From Bacteroidales bacterium UBA3824 (GTDB lineage: Bacteria > Bacteroidota > Bacteroidia > Bacteroidales > UBA3824): DNA of 31,535 nt. The stretch is from positions 2,494 through 34,028 of the forward strand of contig DGIK01000038.1 of the NCBI GenBank assembly GCA_002393195.1. The letters are read 5' to 3'. Positions within the stretch are counted from its first letter, which is position 1; each line of letters starts with the position of its first letter. Below, piece after piece: positions 22,945-29,581 of this stretch. The translations under genes were made by a program, and so were the position numbers. The notes below the pieces were generated by a model, which saw only the letters and a list, made by a program, of their open reading frames with translations, had not been told where the DNA came from and did not search any database.

Positions 22945-24507
22945 TCAATTTCCCTCAATTACCTCCATCTCCACCTCGTGCTTGGATTCTTTTGTGTTGT
23001 AATTGATTCCGACAAGAATTATGCGGCGGGAGAACCCTTTGAGCGACTTAGGATAGTCTTTGCGCTTGATTTGTTCGATTGCGCCTTTGGCTGTCTTGTC
23101 GTATTTGAGTTCAACAACTATGGCAGGGCGGTGAGGCTTGTTGACAGGAACAAAAACCATATCTGCAAAACCTTTGCCCGTGGGGAGTTCGTGGAAGATT
23201 TTGTAATCTTTTATAGCCGCATAATACGCAAAACGTATTGCCACAGCCATTGCCGCCTCGCTGTTGATGTTGATAAACGACGAGGCATCCGGGCGGCAGT
23301 CGTCAAAAGAATTTGCAACATATTGGCTATCAAGCGAAATAGTCTTTTCGACCAAAGTGAGCGAATTAGCCATTGCCTTTGAAATCCATCCCCAACCTGT
23401 TTTCGACAAAGTAATCCTAAACTCGCCGGCAACTTCGGTATTGGGAATCATAACACCATTAGTTTCAGGATTATACGACAAATATCCGAGATGAACCAAT
23501 AGAGTGAAAACATCGTCGTAACTTTCGATGTGCCTAAAATCGTTGCGAAAACTCGTAACTTCAATTGTTATCTCTTCGCCGTTGAGCAATTTTTCAATTT
23601 TCGGTTTTACATTGTTCTCGTCAATATGTATGTAAGGCTCTATGAATGTGTAAGATGCGGACTTTGCCCAATAACTGTTGTAATTACGGTTGTAAATCGA
23701 CAGCATTACGGAATTGGGATTGAACATAGACCTTTCATCGCCGACGATATAACCGTCGTATGCGTGTTCCATCTGTTCCAAATCCATATTGTATTTTTCG
23801 CAGAGAGTCTTAACCTCCTCCTTTGTAAAACCGTAATACTTGGCTGTCGGGCCCGGGTTGATGACACTTTGTTCCCTGAAATTGTTCATCGCCGACTGCG
23901 TTTCGTACTTGATAATCGGCAAAATACCCGTCATATACACCAAGAGGAAAATTTTGTTGGCGGAGTTTGCCTTGAACATCGAACGCAAGAAGTTGACATA
24001 TTGATCGCAAATGCTCTTATCCTCGTCCCGCACAAGCATATCCCACTCGTCGATTATCATTATGAAACGGTCGCCGGTTGTCTCGTTGATTTCGGTAAGA
24101 GCGTCAAAGAGAATGTTTTCTTCCTTCAAAAATGGATACGACTTCTTCAAATCAGCAACAATTTTCTTTTGCGCCACTGTAACAATGTCGCTCTTTTTGA
24201 TTGCCGCAAAACGATTCCAATCTATGAAAATCGTCGGATATTTGTTGAGATGTTTTTCATAATCAGGCGATTTGGAAATTTCGAGGTCGTCAAAAAGTTT
24301 CCTTGAATCCGAAAATCTGTCGTAATAGGCATACGCCATCTTAGCCGCCACCGACTTGCCAAAACGTCGGGGGCGGGAGATGCACATAAAACGGTCTTCT
24401 GTGTCGATATTTGAGTTCAACACATTCAGTAGTCCCGATTTATCAACGAACTTGCTGTTTTTAACGCTTTCAAAATCGCTATTACCGTAGTCTATAAATT
24501 CGCTCAT
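22945..24507 (-). CDS. AAA-ATPase-like protein with C-terminal PD-(D/E)XK nuclease domain
   Basis: 520 residues. The AAA-ATPase_like N-terminal domain opens FIDYGNSDFESVKNSKFVDK and has Walker A SRPRRFGKS (44-52) and Walker B IMIIDEWD (149-156). The C-terminal nuclease-like fold (PDDEXK_9 type) shows D449 (GFADMVF), E466-x-K468 (VVELKYD) and Q479 (IEQIKRKDY), so catalytic residues appear intact. These proteins are numerous in Bacteroidota and gut Firmicutes and are suspected to be mobile or defence-related, but their role is not established. An AGGAGA ribosome site precedes the ATG. The gene is bracketed by two copies of a dehydrogenase 3' end. Confidence 0.9.
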   Translation of the reverse strand: MSEFIDYGNSDFESVKNSKFVDKSGLLNVLNSNIDTEDRFMCISRPRRFGKSVAAKMAYAYYDRFSDSRKLFDDLEISKSPDYEKHLNKYPTIFIDWNRFAAIKKSDIVTVAQKKIVADLKKSYPFLKEENILFDALTEINETTGDRFIMIIDEWDMLVRDEDKSICDQYVNFLRSMFKANSANKIFLLVYMTGILPIIKYETQSAMNNFREQSVINPGPTAKYYGFTKEEVKTLCEKYNMDLEQMEHAYDGYIVGDERSMFNPNSVMLSIYNRNYNSYWAKSASYTFIEPYIHIDENNVKPKIEKLLNGEEITIEVTSFRNDFRHIESYDDVFTLLVHLGYLSYNPETNGVMIPNTEVAGEFRITLSKTGWGWISKAMANSLTLVEKTISLDSQYVANSFDDCRPDASSFININSEAAMAVAIRFAYYAAIKDYKIFHELPTGKGFADMVFVPVNKPHRPAIVVELKYDKTAKGAIEQIKRKDYPKSLKGFSRRIILVGINYNTKESKHEVEMEVIEGN

Positions 24508-24533
24508 AATAATCTCCTATTTTTAACGACGAA

Positions 24534-24564
24534 CAAATTTAAGCACTTATTTCGGATTTTGCAA
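24534..24564 (-). promoter_or_regulatory. Promoter of the AAA/PD-(D/E)XK gene
   Basis: Minus strand: TTG (complement of 24562-24564), 20 bp, TAAATTTG (complement of 24534-24541). It lies in the short gap after the dehydrogenase stop, so the gene carries its own promoter. Confidence 0.6.
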
Positions 24565-24579
24565 AAAAAATTTATGCCA

Positions 24580-25572
24580 CTATTCCCATTTCACCAATAT
24601 CCTAAACACCTTGCCCGGTGCATCGCTCCACGTTTTCAACGCTTCGGCGGCTTGATTAGGCTCAATGATACGGCTGATGAATTTTTCGATGGGGGCGTTG
24701 GCGTTGGTGAGGTATTTGATAACTGCCTCAAAATCCGAAGGATTGGCGTTGCGCGAACCCATAATGTCGAGTTCCTTCTTTACAAAAAGGCTCGTGGTGA
24801 GGGCAATGTCGGCTTTGGCATAACCTATGCAAACAATGCGACCTGTGAACGCCACTTTATTGACAGCCAATTGGTATGTAGGAGCCGCGCCAACTGCCTC
24901 AATCACAACGTCGGGCGCGGGAAGATTCCATTCTGTGGCGGTGTTGTAGGTGAATTTTGCGCCGAGAGTGCGAGCGAGGGCAAGTTTTTCGTCGTCAAGG
25001 TCGGCAGCAATTACAGTTGCACCACGCATAATGGCACGCACAACAGCACCAAGACCCACCATTCCGCAGCCGATAACCATAACCGTGTCGGTGTCGGTAA
25101 CTCTGCCACGGTCAACAGCGTGAAAACCAACGCTCATCGGCTCAATCAAAGCCGCGTCACGCAATGAAACCTCACCGCAAGGAATCACCTTTTGCCACGG
25201 GAGGGCGATGTATTCCTGCATTGCGCCATTACGCTGAACGCCAAGAGTTTCGTTGTTTTCGCAGGCATTCACACGACCACGACGGCACGATGCACAACAT
25301 CCGCAGTTGGTGTAAGGATTTACGGTAACTACTTGTCCCGCTTTGAGTTGCGGCGGAACTCCATCGGCGGTTTCAACGATTGTTGCGCCAATTTCGTGAC
25401 CCGGAATACGAGGGAAAGTTACCATAGCGTTGCCGCCACGAAAAGTATTGAGGTCTGATCCACAGAAACCTACATAACCGAGTTTCAACAGCACTTCGCC
25501 GGATTTGAGAACCGGCTTTTCAACATCGACAACAGCCACGTTGCCGGGAGATTTTATTTGAATTGCTTTCAT
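24580..25572 (-). CDS. Zinc-dependent sugar/polyol dehydrogenase (MDR family)
   Basis: 330 residues from MKAIQIKSPGNVAVVDVEKP; the frame runs 36 codons further up but those residues are not family-like. Catalytic zinc site: C37 (GFCGSD) and H59-E60 (PGHEIGA). Structural zinc site: C90, C93, C96 and C104 in the TNCGCCASCRRGRVNAC stretch. The Rossmann motif is VMVIGCGMVGLGAV. The late segment KKELDIMGSRNANPSDF resembles L-galactonate/L-idonate-type oxidoreductases, so a sugar acid or polyol is the likely substrate, oxidised with NAD(P). It is divergent from the fructan operon and shares its control region. Confidence 0.9.
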   Translation of the reverse strand: MKAIQIKSPGNVAVVDVEKPVLKSGEVLLKLGYVGFCGSDLNTFRGGNAMVTFPRIPGHEIGATIVETADGVPPQLKAGQVVTVNPYTNCGCCASCRRGRVNACENNETLGVQRNGAMQEYIALPWQKVIPCGEVSLRDAALIEPMSVGFHAVDRGRVTDTDTVMVIGCGMVGLGAVVRAIMRGATVIAADLDDEKLALARTLGAKFTYNTATEWNLPAPDVVIEAVGAAPTYQLAVNKVAFTGRIVCIGYAKADIALTTSLFVKKELDIMGSRNANPSDFEAVIKYLTNANAPIEKFISRIIEPNQAAEALKTWSDAPGKVFRILVKWE

Positions 25573-25596
25573 TTTGTTATATTTAATTGGTAAGGG

Positions 25597-25604
25597 CAAA
25601 GATA
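25597..25604 (-). promoter_or_regulatory. -7 box of the dehydrogenase promoter
   Basis: TATCTTTG followed by C on the minus strand, 25 bp before the ATG. No TTG is found at 19-20 bp, which would fit a promoter needing an activator. Confidence 0.5.
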
Positions 25605-25646
25605 GGAAAAGTTTTGGAAAAAATCTCCCCCTCCCCCACAATTTTT

Positions 25647-25698
25647 GTTCAAACCCTTTCAAAAATGTTGCGTGCAACAAATTTGATAGTATTTGAAC
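25647..25698. promoter_or_regulatory. 52-bp nested dyad, probable operator between divergent sugar genes
   Basis: Three pairs of arms share one centre (25672/25673). Outer: GTTCAAA (25647-25653) with TTTGAAC (25692-25698). Middle: CTTTCAAA with TTTGATAG, one mismatch. Inner: TGTTGC (25666-25671) with GCAACA (25674-25679). Twenty of 26 base pairs match. It sits between the -7 boxes of the dehydrogenase and of the GH32 operon. Confidence 0.6.
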
Positions 25699-25730
25699 GT
25701 TTTTTTATATGCTGGGTGGGCGGCAGGGTG

Positions 25731-25738
25731 TAAATTTG
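25731..25738 (+). promoter_or_regulatory. -7 box of the fructan operon promoter
   Basis: TAAATTTG followed by C, 45 bp before the GH32 ATG. The position 19 bp upstream reads ATG (25709-25711) instead of TTG, consistent with a weak, activator-dependent promoter. Confidence 0.55.
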
Positions 25739-25783
25739 CCATCGTAATTCACGAAATTTTTAATCAACAAAAAACGTCCTAAT

Positions 25784-27436
25784 ATGAAAAGATTGTTATT
25801 AACATTGACCGCTTTGGCTTTGGCGGCGGGAGGTTTTGCGCAGGATTTTCCGGCTGCAAACCGCGCTATGCTCAAAGTGAAGGCGCAGAAAAAGTACCTA
25901 ATGTTGCCCGTTGAGGACAATGCCGACGGCGCCAACATTCAGGTAATCGGCAAAAACAGCCTTGTAAAGAGTCTCAACGTAAGGCTCGCCCGTCAAAAAA
26001 CCGACTACTACGTGCCGCTCGAAATCAATGGCGACCTGACTCTCGACATCGATTTTTGGGGCGAAAACAAGGGCATCGAACATTATGCGTGTTGGAAAGA
26101 TATGCCGCAATCTGACGATTTCAACACTCAAAACCGCGAGAGATTCCGCCCTGAATTTCACCACACGCCCGCCTATGGTTGGATGAACGACCCTAACGGT
26201 ATGTTTTACCTCGATGGTGTGTATCATCTTTATTATCAATGGAATCCATACGGCTCCACTTGGGAAAATATGACTTGGGGACATTCCACATCCAAAGACC
26301 TCGTGAATTGGACGGCTGAAAAACCTGTGCTCTTTCCCGACGCATTGGGCGCGATATTTTCGGGTTCGTGCGTGGTTGACAAAAACAACACTGCGGGCTT
26401 CGGCAAAAACGCCATTGTAGCCTTCTACACCTCGGCGGGAAGGAATCAGGTGCAGTCGATGGCGTATTCTACCGACGGCGGCTACACTTTCTCCAAGTAC
26501 GACCGAAATCCCGTCCTCATTGGCGACTGTCCCGATTTTCGCGACCCGAAGGTGTTTTGGAACTCGGAGGCGGGCTTATGGAATATGATACTTGCCGCAG
26601 GGCAGGAGATGAGGATTTATTCGTCTAAAAACCTGAAAGAGTGGGAGTTTGAGAGTAGTTTTGGCGCGGGCTACGGAGCGCACGGCGGCGTTTGGGAATG
26701 TCCCGACTTGATGAAAATCGACAACAAGTGGGTGTTGATTTGCAACATCAATCCGGGTGGCATTTTTGGCGGCAGCGCAACTCAGTATTTTGTGGGCGAT
26801 TTTGATGGCAAACGCTTCACTACCAATCAGAAAGAGACACTTTGGCTCGATTACGGCAAAGACCATTACGCCACGGTAACATTCTTCAACGCGCCCTACA
26901 ACCGCCGCATTGCGCTCGCTTGGATGAGCAATTGGCAATACGCTAACCAAGTGCCTACCAATCAGTTCCGCTCGGCAAATTCGGTTCCGAGAGATTTGGG
27001 AGTGTTTGCTGTTGACGGCAATTATTATTGCAGTGCCAAACCGTCGTCCGAACTCCTCAAAATGCGCGGCTCGGCAATAAAAACGCCGTCCGAGACCTGC
27101 GAAATTGTTGTTGACATCAAAAAAGACACAAAAATCACATTGTCTAACTCGCGAAACGAGTATGTAACAATCAGTTACGACAAAACGACAAGCGTATTGA
27201 AATTTGACCGCACGCACAGCGGCAACTGCGATTTCAGTCCAGATTTTGCGGCAGAAACATCTGTAAAAGTGCCGGGCGGAAGCCGTCAGTTGAGGATATT
27301 CATCGACCGTTGCAGCATTGAGGTATTCGATTCGGAAGGCAGAGTCGTAATGACCAACCTCGTATTCCCGTCGGAATATTATTCTAAAATTGCGGCAACA
27401 GGCTGCAAAACAACCATTTACCAACTAAAAAAATAA
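25784..27436 (+). CDS. Secreted glycoside hydrolase family 32 (levanase/inulinase/invertase type)
   Basis: 550 residues that release fructose from fructans or sucrose. A signal peptide (residues 1-20, cut near GGFAQ-DF) without lipobox suggests a periplasmic enzyme. Residues ~22-110 form an extra N-terminal beta domain seen in Bacteroides GH32 enzymes. The nucleophile is D136 in WMNDPNG, the transition-state aspartate lies in RDP (253-255), and the acid/base is E305 in ECPDL. The C-terminal ~150 residues form the usual GH32C beta-sandwich. It leads an operon with a sugar importer and fructokinase. Exo-type fructanase is likely, but linkage preference cannot be read. Confidence 0.93.
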   Translation: MKRLLLTLTALALAAGGFAQDFPAANRAMLKVKAQKKYLMLPVEDNADGANIQVIGKNSLVKSLNVRLARQKTDYYVPLEINGDLTLDIDFWGENKGIEHYACWKDMPQSDDFNTQNRERFRPEFHHTPAYGWMNDPNGMFYLDGVYHLYYQWNPYGSTWENMTWGHSTSKDLVNWTAEKPVLFPDALGAIFSGSCVVDKNNTAGFGKNAIVAFYTSAGRNQVQSMAYSTDGGYTFSKYDRNPVLIGDCPDFRDPKVFWNSEAGLWNMILAAGQEMRIYSSKNLKEWEFESSFGAGYGAHGGVWECPDLMKIDNKWVLICNINPGGIFGGSATQYFVGDFDGKRFTTNQKETLWLDYGKDHYATVTFFNAPYNRRIALAWMSNWQYANQVPTNQFRSANSVPRDLGVFAVDGNYYCSAKPSSELLKMRGSAIKTPSETCEIVVDIKKDTKITLSNSRNEYVTISYDKTTSVLKFDRTHSGNCDFSPDFAAETSVKVPGGSRQLRIFIDRCSIEVFDSEGRVVMTNLVFPSEYYSKIAATGCKTTIYQLKK

Positions 27437-27438
27437 TT

Positions 27439-28596
27439 ATGGAGATGACTAAGAAACTTACCCTGATACCCATAATGCTGAGTTTTTTCTGTATGGGTTT
27501 TGTAGATCTGGTGGGCATTGCCTCCAACTACGTTAAGCAAGACTTGGCACTGAGCGATTCCACAGCCAACATTTTTCCGTCGTTGGTGTTCTTTTGGTTT
27601 TTGATTTTTTCGGTGCCAACGGGAATGTTGATGAACCGCATCGGCAGAAAAAACACCGTGTTGCTGTCGTTGGTGATAACGTCGGTGTCGCTGTTGATAC
27701 CTCTGTTTGGCAATTCGTTTGCCGTGATGCTGATTGCGTTTTCGCTTTTGGGCATTGGCAACGCGCTGATGCAGACATCGCTCAACCCGTTGGTTTCCAC
27801 CGTTTTGGGCGACAAAAACCTTGCGTCAACACTCACATTTGGACAGTTTGTAAAGGCAATTGCATCGTTTTCAGCACCTTACATCGCCACTTGGGGAGCC
27901 ACTCAGGTGATTCCTGAATTTGGATTGTCGTGGAAAGTGCTGTTTCTCACGTTCTTTGTGGCAAGCGTTTTTTCGGCTGTAATGCTCAAAGTAACGCCCG
28001 TAACCGAAGCCATTGGGGAAGGCAAGTCAACCACCATTTTGTCGTGCCTCAAACTCCTGAAAACTCCAATCGTGTTGCTCACATTTTTGGGCATAATGTG
28101 CCACGTGGGCATCGACGTTGGCATCAACACCACCGCGCCCAAAATCCTGATGGAACGCCTTGGAATGACGCTCACCGACGCAGCATTTGCCACAAGTCTC
28201 TACTTTATTTTCCGCACATTGGGCTGTCTGACAGGTTCGTTTTTCCTCAGAATTATGAAAAATAGGACGTTTTTTGCAATCTGTCTTTTGATGATGGTCT
28301 TGTCAGTGTGCGGACTTTTTTGGGGAGAATCCAAGCCGCTGTTGTTCACCGCAATAGCACTCGCCGGCTTTGGCAATTCCAACATTTTCCCGATATGCTT
28401 TGCCAAGGCGCTCACCTCGATGCCCGACAAGCAAAACGAAGTTTCGGGATTGATGATAATGGGCTTGTTTGGCGGTACAATTTTCCCGCTCATAATGGGC
28501 TTTGCCGCCGATGCCTTCGGACAATCCGGCGCAGTGGCTGTAATCGCAGTTGGTGTGGCTTACTTGCTGTGGTTCACGAAGAAAATTGACAATTAA
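27439..28596 (+). CDS. MFS sugar (probably fructose) transporter
   Basis: 385 residues with about 12 hydrophobic helices and a major-facilitator loop (MNRIGRKNTVLLSLV) between helices 2 and 3. It starts 2 bp after the GH32 stop and ends 27 bp before the fructokinase ATG. This mirrors the fructose permease gene in Bacteroides fructan loci, so import of fructose released by GH32 across the inner membrane is the likely task. The substrate is inferred from neighbours only. Confidence 0.9.
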   Translation: MEMTKKLTLIPIMLSFFCMGFVDLVGIASNYVKQDLALSDSTANIFPSLVFFWFLIFSVPTGMLMNRIGRKNTVLLSLVITSVSLLIPLFGNSFAVMLIAFSLLGIGNALMQTSLNPLVSTVLGDKNLASTLTFGQFVKAIASFSAPYIATWGATQVIPEFGLSWKVLFLTFFVASVFSAVMLKVTPVTEAIGEGKSTTILSCLKLLKTPIVLLTFLGIMCHVGIDVGINTTAPKILMERLGMTLTDAAFATSLYFIFRTLGCLTGSFFLRIMKNRTFFAICLLMMVLSVCGLFWGESKPLLFTAIALAGFGNSNIFPICFAKALTSMPDKQNEVSGLMIMGLFGGTIFPLIMGFAADAFGQSGAVAVIAVGVAYLLWFTKKIDN

Positions 28597-28623
28597 TTGA
28601 CAATAATTAAAAACCGTAATACA

Positions 28624-29511
28624 ATGAAAAGATATATAGTAGGCCTTGGTGAGGTGTTGTGGGATATGCTTCCCGAGGGCAAGAAACTCGGTGGTGCGCC
28701 ATCAAATTTTGCGTACCACGCCGGACAATTTTTGGGACACGACAACACGTTGGCTGTGAGCGCAATCGGCGACGACGATTTGGCAGACGAAACCATCGAC
28801 AATATGCGTCAACATTCGCTCAACTTCTTGATGCCAAAGGTGGAATACCCGACAGGCACTGTTCAGGTAACGCTCGACAAATACGGCGTGCCTACCTACG
28901 ACATCAAGGAAAATGTGGCTTGGGACAATATCCCCTTCAATCCCGAAATCAAGGAAGTGGCTCAAAACTGCCGCGCCGTTTGCTTCGGCTCGTTGGCGCA
29001 GCGCAACATCGTGTCGCGCAACACGATAGCGGCGTTTTTGGACGCTACACCCGACGACTGCCTCAAAATTTTCGACATCAATCTCCGTCAAAATTTCTAC
29101 ACCAAGGAGATTATCGAAAATTCGCTGCGTCGCTGCAACATTCTCAAAATCAACGACGAAGAGTTGATAACAATCGGACGCTTATTTGAGTTTCCCGGTC
29201 TCGACATCCGCAGCAAGTGCAAGAAACTCATCAAGGAGTATTCGCTCGACATCTTGGTATTGACCTGCGGCACCAACGGCTCGTATGTGTTCACCGGCAA
29301 CGAATCAAGTTTCCAAGAGACACCCTCGGTAAACGTTGCCGACACGGTAGGCGCGGGCGATTCGTTCACAGGCACATTCTGCGCGTCGATTTTGAGCGGC
29401 AAGTCGGTAAAAGAGGCACACGAAGCGGCTGTGGAAGTCTCGGCATTTGTCTGCACCCAAAAAGGCGCAATGCCCGAAATTCCCTCGGCATTGAAGGCAA
29501 AAATAATGTAG
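28624..29511 (+). CDS. Fructokinase, PfkB family
   Basis: 295 residues from MKRYIVGLGEVLWDMLPEGK; an in-frame ATG at 28597 follows the transporter stop immediately and adds nine non-family residues. It phosphorylates fructose for glycolysis. The first signature is GGAPSNFAYHAGQF (23-36). The second, DTVGAGDSFTGTF (240-252), contains catalytic base D246 and the anion hole. IFDINLRQNFY fits the sugar-kinase core. It is the last gene of the fructan operon and is followed by a clear terminator. Confidence 0.93.
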   Translation: MKRYIVGLGEVLWDMLPEGKKLGGAPSNFAYHAGQFLGHDNTLAVSAIGDDDLADETIDNMRQHSLNFLMPKVEYPTGTVQVTLDKYGVPTYDIKENVAWDNIPFNPEIKEVAQNCRAVCFGSLAQRNIVSRNTIAAFLDATPDDCLKIFDINLRQNFYTKEIIENSLRRCNILKINDEELITIGRLFEFPGLDIRSKCKKLIKEYSLDILVLTCGTNGSYVFTGNESSFQETPSVNVADTVGAGDSFTGTFCASILSGKSVKEAHEAAVEVSAFVCTQKGAMPEIPSALKAKIM

Positions 29512-29541
29512 AGTTAGTTAGTAATCTTCTCAGTATATGAA

Positions 29542-29581
29542 CACCGAATCAGACATCAAGTTTGATTCGGTGATTTTTTTT
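29542..29581 (+). terminator. Intrinsic terminator of the fructan operon
   Basis: CACCGAATCA (29542-29551) pairs perfectly with TGATTCGGTG (29563-29572) over an 11-nt loop, followed by ATTTTTTTT. It sits 30 bp after the fructokinase stop and touches the stop codon of the convergent sensor gene. Confidence 0.9.

Noticed and set aside
25573..25680. 36-codon N-terminal extension of the zinc dehydrogenase
   Set aside because: It would cover the -7 box at 25597-25604 and part of the dyad, and does not resemble the family.
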